Below are positions 22,401-31,262 of a stretch of DNA of 64,000 nt, one piece after another (within the stretch, counting starts at the first letter, position 1; the number at the start of each line of letters is the position of its first letter). Source of the stretch: Spinacia oleracea. Lineage: Eukaryota > Streptophyta > Magnoliopsida > Caryophyllales > Amaranthaceae. The stretch is taken from the NCBI RefSeq assembly GCF_020520425.1, contig NC_079492.1:143685861-143749860 (forward strand). Reading direction: 5' to 3'. The notes under the pieces are model-generated. The model was given only the letters and a program-made list of their open reading frames with translations. It was not told the origin of the DNA and did no database searches. A program made the position numbers and the translations under genes.

Positions 22401-25133
22401 TTGCACCTGATCCACATTCTGTAGTTTGTAGAATTAGTTGCTGGTTGATTCAGACTGCCATCTACAAAGCAAAGCTTATTCCTAGCAGACAATGCTATCA
22501 TCATTGATCTTCTCCAATCACTGAAGCTTTTTCCTTCACCATCAAACTCAATATTCACCAATTTGGTGGTATTCAGATCACTATTACTGAGATAGTAAGC
22601 AGAATTAGGATTCTGTGATGAATCTTGCTGATCTGAAGGCATTTTATTATTGCGAAATCACAATTTCTCTGAAGATTTGATTAAAGAATTAACAAGAAGA
22701 AGAGAAAGAATGCAGGATCAATTGATCACTGCTCTGATACCATGTTAGAACTCACCATTTAGGTTGAGTTTATTGCTTGAAACTGATCATCAGTAAGCAT
22801 TGAGAGAAAGAGAAATCAGAGAACTTTAGAGAGAGTTTTATTTATTTCAGACGAATGAATTCAATTGATTACAGAAGCTGAGTAATCTATAAATACAATG
22901 TGATTGGTGATGTGTTCCAACCAATGAGAGAGCTACAAACTTACACATCAGCAATTACAATTATCAGTGCAATATTATTACAACTGAGATGTACTAACAG
23001 ACTGCTAACAGAATCCCTAGAATATAGGATAGGTAGTTAGAGCTGACATCATTGCTTCTAGAATATGCTGAGTTTTGTCAGCATGCTGATGAGCTTGATC
23101 AGCTTGATCATTCTGCTTCTGTGCAGCATGCTGTACACCAACATGTTCCCTAGTTAACTCCTGTTTGTTATAGCAACTATTACAAATTTTGCTTATTCAT
23201 CCTATTTTACTAATGGTGATGGCCCATGGTTTTGTTTGATTGATTGGTTAAATTATTAAAGTATATCTCTGACCTAAATGCAGGAAAGTGTGATCTTTTT
23301 GCTGGGGACTGGATCCCAAATCCATCTGGACCTGCATATATTAATGAGACTTGCGATTTCATTGAAGAACATCAGAATTGCATGAAGAACGGGAGGCCCG
23401 ATTCAGAATATCTCTACTGGAGATGGAGTCCAAGAAACTGTGAGTTACCTCAGTTCAATGCAATGCGATTCCTTGAGATAATGCAGCACAAAACATGGGC
23501 ATTTATTGGTGACTCTATCTCGCGAAATCACGTGCAGTCCTTGATTTGTATGCTCTCAAAGGTAGAGTAACGTGTACCATATGGTCCATATGTGTGTTAT
23601 GACTAATATCTTAAGCTGTTTGAAGTACTTCCTTTCCTTAATCTTTTGGGGCAGGAGGGATGGAGGATGAGAGATGGCTGAAGAGAGACTCTCATACATA
23701 GCATAACACATATACTAACTCCTCCTGAACTAAAGTTGTCATATTGCTAGTTCATGTTACGCTATCGTGGGGATAATAATCCCCAAACGTAGGGAGTTAA
23801 TTTTTAGTCTCAAGTTTGAATAACTTTGAAAAGGAAATGGATTGGAAACATTTAAGAAGGAGAAATGGTAATGTTAAGTGTTATCATTATTTGTTGTTTG
23901 GTATACCTAAGAAAAGCAATCCCTTGTATCAAATTAGGGATTGAGGAGGGTAACACTTTGTTACCACAAGGTTAGGAGAGGTAACAAATTGGTGGTAATG
24001 GTTATCCTTTGAAAATGGAGTGTGTTACCCATTTCTCGTACCAAACAATAGGTAATGGAATTAGTTAAATGATTCCATTTCCAACACTTGAAAACTGTTA
24101 TACGAAACATGCTCTTAAATCGAATTGCTACCATATACGGATATTATAGAAGCTCTTTGGATATAAATTAGTAATACCTAGACATGCATAAGCCTGCTAT
24201 ATCCTTGTAAGTGTTTAACTATTTGAGGAAGGGGTTCACATACATTGCTGCTGATCTATGCCTGGTTCCCTGGGAAACCAATTTTTATTTTGGCATGCTA
24301 GTTTATGTGTATAAAGATTATGCCCTGCTATAATTAATGCTGTGCAATATGATGTTCTTCAGGTTGAAGAAGCGGAATTGTTTTATCATGATGAAGGATA
24401 CAAGTCTAAAGGATGGCGTTTCCCATCGTCCAACTTGACCATATACGTTCTATGGTCTCCCTTCCTTACAGAAGCCGCTATTTATGAAGATATCAATGGT
24501 GTCTCTTCTCAGGATATAGAACTGCACCTTGACAGACTTGATAAGAAGTGGACTGATTTATACAAAAACTTGGATTACATGATCTTCTCATCTGGAAAGT
24601 GGTTTGTCAAAACAGCAATTTATTATGAGAATGAAACAGTTTTGGGATGTCATGCCTGTCAAAAGAACATCACTGACCTCAAAATAGAGTTTGCTTACCG
24701 CAAAAGTCTGCAGTCGGTGTTCAACTTTATTGCTACATCTGATCATAAAGGAGTAATCTTTTACAGAACATCCACCCCGGATCATTTTGAAGGCGGGGAA
24801 TGGTCCACCGGAGGAAAGTGTGATAGAACAGTGCCGTTTAAAGAAGGTGAGGTTGAGATGAAGTCCATGCAGAAATTGCTGCGACAAACTGAACTGGAGG
24901 AATTTGAGAATGCAGTAGGGAAGGCAACCGAAAACGGTGTGCGCCTAAAACTTCTTGATTTTTCACTGCTTTCCTTGTTGAGGCCCGATGGGCACCCTGG
25001 TCCGTACAGACAATATTACCCTTTCGCAAAGGATGAAAATGCACAAGTCCAGTATGATTGTTTGCATTGGTGCTTGCCTGGGCCAATAGACGCGTGGAAT
25101 GATGTAATTATGGAAATGATAGTGAACGGATGA
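16448..25133 (+). CDS. TBL-family polysaccharide O-acetyltransferase, 428 aa
   Basis: Three exons: 16448-16685, 23284-23561 and 24363-25133, all phase-consistent. The start ATG gives MKWYSKMW and is followed by one membrane segment at about residues 17-36, as expected for a type II Golgi protein. The catalytic domain begins with CDLFAGDWIPN (from C82). The GDS motif is GDSISRN at 155-161, with S157 the presumed nucleophile. The DxxH motif is D404 and H407 in DCLHWCLPG. These are the two halves of the TBL/DUF231 catalytic site. Family knowledge: TBL proteins O-acetylate wall polysaccharides. By similarity and neighbourhood I place it near TBL25/TBL26; the substrate is uncertain. Intron 1 is 6.6 kb because of a complete Copia element (17845-23143) in antisense, plus a MITE. 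Intron 2 holds a Tourist-like copy. Splicing across intron 1 must remove about 5.3 kb of retrotransposon. Confidence 0.9.
17237..17502. mobile_element. Tourist-like MITE in TBL intron 1
   Basis: The ends CGGCACGATTGGTA and the right-hand reverse complement CGGCCCGTTTTGTA form an imperfect inverted repeat. TTA duplications lie at 17234-17236 and 17503-17505. It is 266 bp long. The three-base TWA target is typical of PIF/Harbinger MITEs. Confidence 0.7.
17845..18245 (-). repeat. 3' LTR of the Copia element
   Basis: 401 bp, identical by eye to the partner at 22743-23143. The polyprotein frame runs about 127 bp into this LTR before it ends. Confidence 0.95.
18119..22642 (-). CDS. Copia polyprotein (gag-protease-integrase-RT-RNase H), 1507 aa
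   Basis: A single frame in the Copia order: a gag region with a CCHC zinc knuckle (CDHCKMKNHTIDKCW), a protease region (ILDSGASDHM), a GAG-pre-integrase region (LWHLRLGHMS), the integrase core, then a Copia-type reverse transcriptase and RNase H ending in the ADIFTK-type tail. Integrase before reverse transcriptase places it in Ty1/Copia. The C terminus extends into the 3' LTR. It looks whole. Confidence 0.93.
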   Translation of the reverse strand: MPSDQQDSSQNPNSAYYLSNSDLNTTKLVNIEFDGEGKSFSDWRRSMMIALSARNKLCFVDGSLNQPATNSTNYRMWIRCNDLVISWILASLEASVARSVLYLKTARAIWLDLEERYCRESGPQLFTIQQQLGDLTQGDDEAVASFFTKIKLLWDQLDGLEPLPVCVCTGCSCTLTQKLLKTQQNQRLIQFLMKLSQKYEHTKSTILMMSPLPTISKAYGLLLQEEQQKEVHNHRVQVQTESTAFNARRFDNKIYKNQYNSSSNPQNSGSGNQYRSFNNTRNNLFCDHCKMKNHTIDKCWKLHGYPKDFKGKGKRIAAAAQLDEFNSKETQEEADAGMIHATFTEEQYNQLMKCLQSQQVANQVENIGSHSLGLATSSHPKGTFCFLSNFRRKWILDSGASDHMCSDLSLFTTFESVHDDQHTITIPDGTELKVKHKGTIQLSQDIVLRNVLHVPKFQFNLISISKLCCDTKCSISFTNGECYLQDLSKNKHILLGKLERGLYSLSEDLFVSDKIPGSHKYALSAAKPAAIQEAKLWHLRLGHMSFGKIKGLKGVDVHGCLAESFCQICPLTKQTRFPFSSSCIKTTTPFELIHIDVWGPYSVLDTSRCNQFLTIVDDYTRMTWTHLMRNKTDSVQIMSQFLLYVENQFGLTVKQVRSDNAPDLTEGRMKELFIEKGILGQTSCSHTPQQNGVVERKHKHLLETARALSFQSKLPDKYWSACVLTATYLINRMPLKSINFSTPYERLFNSKPNISHLRVFGCLCYITTSKVQRSKFDPRANPCVFIGYPSTQKAYKVLNLSNNKITTSRDVLFHEHHFPFHYSSNPNTAYSTKFFLPIVTSFSDSFSISPIQPQELQHPSPEIESPSNSSTDILSEEVSEEPTHSTSPLHSPIVPTASSEQLCRKSTRISKPPTHLKDFVCSKPVKHWCNLVAYDTLPDTHKVLIAAHLHHIEPTTYKEAATDDRWLDAMEKEITALNNNHTWDFVVLPKGKKAIGCKWVYRIKKNADGSVERYKARLVAKGFTQKYGIDYHETFSPVVKMSTVRCLISLAASKGWKLFQLDINNAFLHGHLDEEVYMKVPDGVHAPTGHVCKLTKSLYGLKQASRQWFARLLDELKCQGYKQSKNDYSLFIKHTSPHVTIVAVYVDDIIVTGSDETEISSLKAHLHNTFSIKDLGLLNYFLGIEISQTTDGYVLTQRKYTKEMLTDCELDISKPAVTPFPLNLKLTPEGEDYPNVDLYRCYVGKLNFLTHTRPDLAFAVQSLSQFMHSPKLDHVQALTHTLRYVNHTAGQGILLKATNQLTLQAFSDSDWAACSSTRRSVTGYILLLGNSPISWKSKKQSTVSKSSSEAEYRAMSQAASEVTWVVRLLEELGITNLKPVQLNCDNQSALHIAKNPIFHERTKHIEVDCHFTRDKVLEGLLQLNYLPTQHQLADIFTKILPGCQHRILSSKLGMVHTFPTPSLKGGVGVQHAAQKQNDQADQAHQHADKTQHILEAMMSALTTYPIF
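22743..23143 (-). repeat. 5' LTR of the Copia element
   Basis: 401 bp; the partner is at 17845-18245. It is followed on the minus strand by the primer-binding site. The next host exon of the TBL gene begins only about 140 bp beyond it, at 23284. Confidence 0.95.
23825..24113. mobile_element. Diverged Tourist-like MITE in TBL intron 2
   Basis: An inverted, diverged copy of the MITE at 12607-12913, sharing blocks such as ttaagaaggagaaatggtaa, ttgaggagggtaaca and accaaacaataggtaatgg. The right end acgaaacatgctc is followed by tta. The left terminus is degraded, so the left boundary is approximate. Confidence 0.65.
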
Positions 25134-26060
25134 GTTATTTTGAAGAGACTGCTTGAGAAAAACGGAACAGACAACAGTTTGTGAATACTAGATGAGCAAC
25201 ATCATGCATTGATGAGTAAATAGAGGACAGTGCCCTATCGCGGGTTATACAAAAGTTAAAACTTTTTCCCCCGGTTTTTCATGTTAGTCCTGATTTTGAG
25301 ATTATTTTGGCTTGCTTATTGTATTCCGAATGTAATGGTTTAGATGAGAACTTTCTGAAGAAGTCATTGCTGCTGTTATTTATCATGGTAAGTTATACAA
25401 AGTATTTCAGATTGAATGGATCGTTTCAGATGTCATTTCTGATTTCTCTGAACTGTGAAGAAGCAACCATGAAGTGAAAGGGTCATGCCTACAGTGATTG
25501 TCAACTTTTACCATGCAAGATTCAGTGTAATGGTGGCTCTATATGTGCGCGATTTTAGATCAGGGTTCCGCTAGGATTGGAGGATATTGAGCCTGTAGAA
25601 GTCAAGTGTGGGTATTTGACAGAAGATAGTTCACCAGGTACTAGATAAATTTACTTCTGTCAAAAGTTTCTGTTATAATGAGAGTTTTATGTTCGCTTAA
25701 TTTTGATTAGGTATTCTCTGTGTATCATTTTCGGAGGGCCTATATTTGATCATACAGCTAGACAATGAAATTGAAAGTAGGTGTTATTTTCTTAATCTTT
25801 CATGCAGTTATTGGACAATACTGATTGAAATTTGTAGATTGGATGTCATATTTGGATTGATTAAACAACAATGCATTTTGATAACTGTAATTTACCCCGT
25901 TGTGCTCGAATTCTTAATGCATTTATTCACATGAGATTGTGAGAAATGAGAATCAAGGGAGGTAGTAATGGTAAGGCGTCCAAGGGTTGGTTTTATTCGT
26001 GTATTGGATAGAGGAGAATAGAGCCGGGTTATAAGGGAAATCATGTGTAGAATGGATCTG
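25134..26060. other. Downstream flank of the TBL gene
   Basis: Probably holds the TBL 3' UTR in its first part. The remainder is AT-rich without recognised elements. Short ORFs here lack family similarity. Confidence 0.4.
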
Positions 26061-27000
26061 AGTATTTCATAGGGCGTATTCGGCGGTAACATTTGAGGTT
26101 GCGGGTAGCGTTTTGACCTATTCAAAATGATACTTGTAAAATTTGCAAGTGTTTGGCGATGTAGCGGTTAGCGATAGAGGTTGAGTAGCTTTTGTCAAAA
26201 GTTAAAAATAGTAACGTTTGATAAAATTATAATAAAGTTTTAAACTATACTAGTTGTTGGACCGTGCGCTAACGCGCACGATCCCCCAAGGTATACAAAC
26301 TTATTTTGCATAAGTGTTACGTAAAAGACTGTTATGTACAAGTTTACGTTAATCCTAGATTAGCAATGCTAAAGTTCGATTTGCATGTAATTGATAATAC
26401 GAAATCATAAATACGTTCAACATTAGTGTCATTGATATTGTAGCATTCCACAAGCAACATTAAAATCACTACAATTGTTATTGTAGCATTCCACGGGCAA
26501 CATTAGCAACGTGCTTCTATATTAATGAAACTATTTAATGAGGAAATGCATAAATTTTACAACCCGTCATTAGAAAACCAATAAAGAATCACAAAAACCT
26601 CTAATTATATTAACACAAGGTCGCATCTTCAATTGTGACAACATTAATAAGGCAAAGGTTATAACCGTAAGTACTCTATTCTTAAGGAAAAGACAAAAAT
26701 ATAAACATGAAGGAAATTGGGGGTAATTCAGGTAATTCACTATTGTGTGAATAGTAACCAAAGTATGAGACTTTATAAGTGTTAGGATATGTAGCTTTTA
26801 TTGTATTTTACAATCTTAACCGCTACTCTTACCAAACACGCATATTAGTTACCCGCTACTTTGACAGCTAACCGTTACCCGCTATTTTGACAGCTAACCG
26901 TTACCCGCTACTATTGACCGCTAACCGTTACCCGCTACTATTGACCGCTACCCGCTACTCCAACAGCTACCCGCTACTGAACCGCTAAACGCTACCACTA
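26061..27000. repeat. MITE/short-repeat cluster rich in GCTACCCGCTA words, hosting a Helitron
   Basis: The flanks carry gtgtttggcgatgtagcggtt (about 26150) and an inverted partner aaccgctactcttaccaaacac (about 26820), suggesting a MITE with GTGTTTGG ends. Just outside, 26860-26995 is a tandem-like run of ctaaccgttacccgctact words. The same vocabulary recurs at 33620-33862. I could not fix a target duplication, so class and edges are uncertain (hAT-like is one option). Confidence 0.5.
26250..26787 (-). mobile_element. Short non-autonomous Helitron nested in the MITE cluster
   Basis: On the minus strand it starts TCCTAACACTTATAAAG. It ends with a hairpin, GTGCGC-GTTA-GCGCAC, a few bases before a terminal CTAG, with host A before the start and T after the end. 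These are the marks of plant Helitrons, which make no target duplication. It is 538 bp long with no Rep/helicase coding sequence. Confidence 0.75.
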
Positions 27001-27059
27001 GTTTTAATGCAGGGCCATAGAGTCCAAAGTATGTATGATTGCATAAGTATCAGAGTATT

Positions 27060-27610
27060 CACACGAGATTATTTTCGGGGCGGACGGGTCGGGTTGTAAA
27101 AAAATATTTCCGGGTTCGGGTTGAATCGGGTCGGTCACTTTCGGGTTCGGGTTTATAAATGCTTGTTCAAGACCCAGAACTTTCAGGTTCGGGTCGACCC
27201 AACGGGTTGAGAGATTTTAAAACGCGCATTATATTTTCAATAATTTAGGTGATAAATATACAAAATATGGGCACAAATTAACAAATTTTCCTACACAAGT
27301 TTATATTTAGTCAAATTCAACCATAAAATGGTGTATAATTCAAATTAAAATCATATTACATACAACAATAGTAAAAACAACGTGTTTATTATGCTTAAAT
27401 TTTCTCATAATCTCATTTATTACTATAAATACAATGATTTTCAATCGGTCGGGTCCAAAACGGGTTCGGTCGGATTTTGACCCAGTACTTTTCGGATTGC
27501 TCGGATTCGGATAAAATCGGGTTACGGGTCACAAAATCTTGTTCGGGACCCAGTATTTTCGGGTCGAATTCGGGTCGGTTTCGGGTCGGGTCGATTTTTG
27601 ACAGGTCTAC
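27060..27610. repeat. Repeat with CGGGTT/GGGTCG-rich ends
   Basis: Two GC-rich blocks made of gggttcggg and gggtcgggt words (27075-27215 and 27445-27610) surround an AT-rich core. This type of sequence is dispersed in many plant genomes, but I cannot assign it to a class from this copy. It lies about 370 bp upstream of the HMG gene start. Confidence 0.5.
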
Positions 27611-27808
27611 TGACCAATAACCCAGTTTGGCAGTCCTTGCATCATAATATGGAGTAATTTGAGATTTGAGATATCTTGGGAATCAAGCCATATTGGAAAC
27701 AAATCGGGGGCAGCCCAATTGAGTTGATATCATTGCTTTTATGGAGACGAAAATCAGCCCGGATTCTCACCAACTTAGCATCGTAACTCAAACCCATTAT
27801 CAATTCTA

Positions 27809-27896
27809 CCGTTTACCTTATGTCCTTGTGAAAATTTGAATTTGAAAAAAAGGACCGTTGCCCCTTCACCCCCCATTCTCCCCCCCTCTTATAAAC
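27809..27896 (+). promoter_or_regulatory. Putative core promoter of the 3xHMG-box gene (AACGG cores and TATA)
   Basis: TATAAACC begins at 27889, about 90 bp before the ATG. Upstream are two minus-strand AACGG cores (ccgtt at 27809-27813 and 27855-27859). AACGG is the core of the mitosis-specific activator element bound by MYB3R factors, and plant 3xHMG-box proteins are known as mitotic proteins. The regulatory link is an inference. Confidence 0.4.
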
Positions 27897-27979
27897 CCCA
27901 CCATTTTCACAGTTCTCATTTTAAAATTACCAGAAACCCTAAGTTCAAAATCCTTAAAGTTCCATTTCTCTAATCATCC

Positions 27980-30606
27980 ATGGCTGCCACTGCAACAACA
28001 CCCGCTCTTCCAATGGCTTCTGATCCAGTCCCAACGAAGAAGAGTAGAAGTAGAAAAGCCCTAAAAGAGAAAAATCCATCAAGCAATGAAGCTAACATTT
28101 TAGCTGGAAAATCAGCTGACCCGTTGGATTTACCAGTATCGGTACCGGAATCTGATCCATTGAAGGAAAACCATGAGACTCTCTCTCAGCCCCGATCTGA
28201 GAAGAAGAAATCGAAGTCGAAATCAAAGGCGAAGAAGGTAGAAGAGACCAATAGTTTTGAGAAGGATTTGCAAGAAATGCAAGAAATGTTGGAGAAAATG
28301 AAGATTGAGAAGGAGAAAACTGAGGAGATATTGAAGGAGAAAGATGAGATTCTGAAGAAGAAAGATGAAGAGCAGCAGAAGCTTCAGTCGGAGCTCAAGA
28401 AGTTGCAGAAAATGAAGGAGTTTAAGCCTACTATGGTTTGTTTCTTTTTCCCCTATTTTATTTTCAGTTAAATTTAGATGGAGTGATATTTCAAATTTCT
28501 TTCTGAAACATTTTGAAGTTAATATTAGTCCCAAATTGAGTGAAAATAGATTGAAATTTGAATACTGGATTTGTTGACGTTTCTTTGAATTCTGTACTTT
28601 ACTGCAATCTTCGTTCTGCAATCTGTTTCAATTTAGGGTTTGGAATTTGGGGGTGTCAGTTGTAACCTATTTCATTATAGGGTTTCGAATTTGGGGGATT
28701 TTCTGATTTTGATATATTGATATTTGTTTCAATTTAGGGGTTTTCTGATTTTTTTATATTAATTTGATCGATTGAAATCTGTTTCAACTTAGGGTTTGAA
28801 TTTGGAACGTTTTCTGAGTTTGATAAATGTGATCAACTGAAATATATTTCAATCTAGGGTTTATAATTTGAGTGATTTTCGATTATTATGAAATTTATCA
28901 ATTGCGATTTATGATCAGACTCTGCCCGTCTTAAAAGACAAAGAAGTAGAAAAGAAAGACAAGAAAAAGAAGGAATGCCCAGAAAGGAAAAGGCCAGCTG
29001 CAGCATATGCCTTGTGGTGTAAAGATCAATGGAATGAGGTAAAATTTTACTCCATTCTTTGACAAAATTTCATAATCCAACCTTTATCATAAGTCTATAC
29101 CAATAACATTGGGGGTTTTGTGTTGTGTTTCAGATCAAAAAAGAGAACCCAAATGCAGATTTCAAGGAAGTTTCTAACATAATGGGTGCAAAGTGGAAAA
29201 GCCTCACTCCAGAAGAGAAGAAGCCATACGAGGAGAAGTACCAAGCTGAGAAAGAAGCTTATTTGCAGATTGTCAGCAAAGAAAAGCGCGAAATCGAAGC
29301 AATGAAATTACTAGAGGATGAGCAGAAGCAGAAGACTGCAATGGAGCTGCTTAATCAGTATCTTGAATTCAAGCAAGAAGCAAACAAAGAGACTAAAAAA
29401 CCCAAGTATTGATTTCTCTGTTCTTTCCCCCTGTATTACTGTTTGCCTGGACTTGAATGAAGTTGTTTAACTCTTATTTTCACTTGGGTTTCTCAGGAAA
29501 GAGAAGGACCCTTTAAAGCCAAAACAACCAATGAGTGCTTTCTTCTTGTACTCGAATGAGAGGCGATCAGGTTTGCTTGGAGAGGGAAAGAACATTCTTG
29601 AGGTAATTGAATGTCCATGCATCTGGATTAATTGTCTCACTAATAGTGTAATTTGAACTAGTATCGTGACAACTAAGTTTGGATAGGAGTGAGATTTAAT
29701 TAGGCATATTATGTAATTACAGGCTTCAAAGATCATTGGTGAAGAATGGAAAAGCTTGTCAGAAGAGCAGAAAAGGCCTTATGAAGAGGTTAGATTCTGT
29801 TCTGATCAGCACACAACAGTTTTCTGTTGTTTTAACTTCATTGTTAACATCGTTTTAATATCAGAAAGCAAAGGAAATCAAGGAAAAATACCAACAGGAG
29901 ATGGAGGTGTACAAACAAAAGAAAGAAGAAGAAGCTGCCAGCTTGAAAAAAGAAGAGGATGAGTTCATGAAAATTCAGAAAGTTGAGGCTTTACAGCTTC
30001 TTAAGAAGAAAGAAAAGACTGACAACATCATCAAGGTTGTTTACTGACTTCAGTTTCTAAAATGAACTTTTTTTTTTGGGGCCTCTGAAGTTGATTATAA
30101 TTCCATTTTATAAATGCAGAAAACCAAAGAGATTAAGAAGAAGTCAAAGGAAGAGAAAGTCACTGATCCAAACAAGCCGAAGAGGCCTGTTTCTTCCTTC
30201 TTTTTATTCAGGTATAACATATTTTCGAGCTCTCTTTGTTGAAGAGTAAAAGAGGAAGATTAGCTGGTTTATAAATGTTAACTGGTATATAAATGATATT
30301 TCAGTATGGAAGAGAGGAAAAATTTGGTTAAGGAGCGGTCTGAAACCAGTTACTCTACTGTCACTGCGCTTATTTCTTTGAAATGGAAGGTAAACAATTC
30401 TTTCTGTTAGACATTTTAAGGGGGAAGAAATGCATAATTAAAATCATTACTTATGATCAATTTTGTGCTAATCACAGGAACTAAGTGAAGAGGAGAAAAA
30501 GGGTTGGAATGATAAGGCAGCAGAGAGCATGGCAGCATACAAGAAAGAGTTGGAAGAATACAACAAAAAACAGTCTGAAGCCGGCGCTGAAACCGGAGCC
30601 AAGTAA
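27980..30606 (+). CDS. 3xHMG-box protein (HMGB6/HMGB13 type), 498 aa
   Basis: Nine exons: 27980-28435, 28919-29038, 29134-29405, 29497-29602, 29723-29788, 29865-30035, 30120-30211, 30305-30389, 30478-30606. All phases agree and give 498 residues. The N terminus is lysine-rich, with a coiled-coil-like EKM/EEILKEKDE segment at about 94-150. Three HMG boxes follow: about 172-235 (KRPAAAYALWCKDQ), about 287-355 (KQPMSAFFLYSNERR) and about 413-483 (KRPVSSFFLFSMEER). Basic linkers separate them and the tail is short. Family knowledge: plant 3xHMG-box proteins bind DNA and associate with chromosomes in mitosis. The architecture is plant-typical and looks complete. The start gives a Met-Ala N terminus about 90 bp after a TATA box. 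The exact splice site of exon 3 was chosen because CCCAA joins G to keep the KPKKEKDP linker in frame. Confidence 0.92.
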
Positions 30607-30937
30607 AGGCTACAAAAGAGTCTTGATTGATGTTCAAGTGGCTCGGTTGAACGTCTTACATCGAACTTATAGAGCTTAATTGGCTTCTCCTGTTAGTAGA
30701 TGGCCACATTAGAGTAACTTTTAGTAGTTCAAGTGATGGCTAATTGCTGTTTTTAGTGGGTTGTTAATTACTAGTATTAGTAATGTTTGATCAATCTATT
30801 ATTGAATGAAGTTGGTTTCAAACCTACTACAACTAAGTTTTGCATAATTTTCATTATATACTCACTTGAGTTCAACGTACGTAATTTTTAAATGGCAACT
30901 ACAACAAGACAAATCACACAACATGCATTTTTTTTTT

Positions 30938-31262
30938 AAAAAAAAAGGGAAAAGTACACATAATTTAAGATAGTCTTCTCTCAACACTATATCCTAACTT
31001 ATTTAAGGAAATAAAATAGAAAATGTATTGTTTAATAAAAGATCTATATCTTGGTGGCTTGTAATATGATGACTAACATATGCAACGTAATCAGCAGCTC
31101 GATTAGTTTCTTGGTAAACATGCCGCTGAATATGTGGAATAGTAGAAGTAGATGATAGTCTACAAATGAAGAGAGTCAAAGGAGTGAACATTCGTGTGAA
31201 CGTGGTCTTGTTGAGGGTGGAGACACAAAGGAAGTTGCCCCCCACACGCGTGATCACCCATC
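30938..31262 (-). mobile_element. 5'-truncated LINE fragment (RNase H-like RVT_3 remnant)
   Basis: A minus-strand frame (31003-31257) contains HVYQETNRAADYVAYVSHH, resembling the end of the RNase H-like domain found in plant LINEs (HVYREANRVAD...). On the plus strand a T run at about 30929-30938 lies to its left, consistent with a poly(A) tail at the 3' end of a minus-strand LINE. No target duplication was fixed. A domesticated RVT_3 gene is unlikely because only the last part of the domain is present. Confidence 0.5.

Larger units (their letters stand above)
17845..23143 (-). mobile_element. Complete Ty1/Copia LTR retrotransposon, looks whole
   Basis: A 5,299-bp element on the minus strand. 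Its 401-bp LTRs (17845-18245 and 22743-23143) begin TG and end CA and look identical by eye. The 5-bp target duplication tgttc is at 17840-17844 and 23144-23148. A primer-binding site like that for initiator Met-tRNA (TGGTATCAGAGC) adjoins the 5' LTR at about 22731-22742, and a purine-rich tract adjoins the 3' LTR at about 18246-18260. One long polyprotein reading frame fills the interior. I see no break. Identical LTRs imply a very recent insertion, probably well under 0.2 million years. It lies antisense within intron 1 of the TBL gene. Confidence 0.95.

Noticed and set aside
28223-28621. 132-codon minus-strand Leu-rich frame opposite HMG exon 1
   Set aside because: It is the complement of the Lys/Glu-rich coding region.
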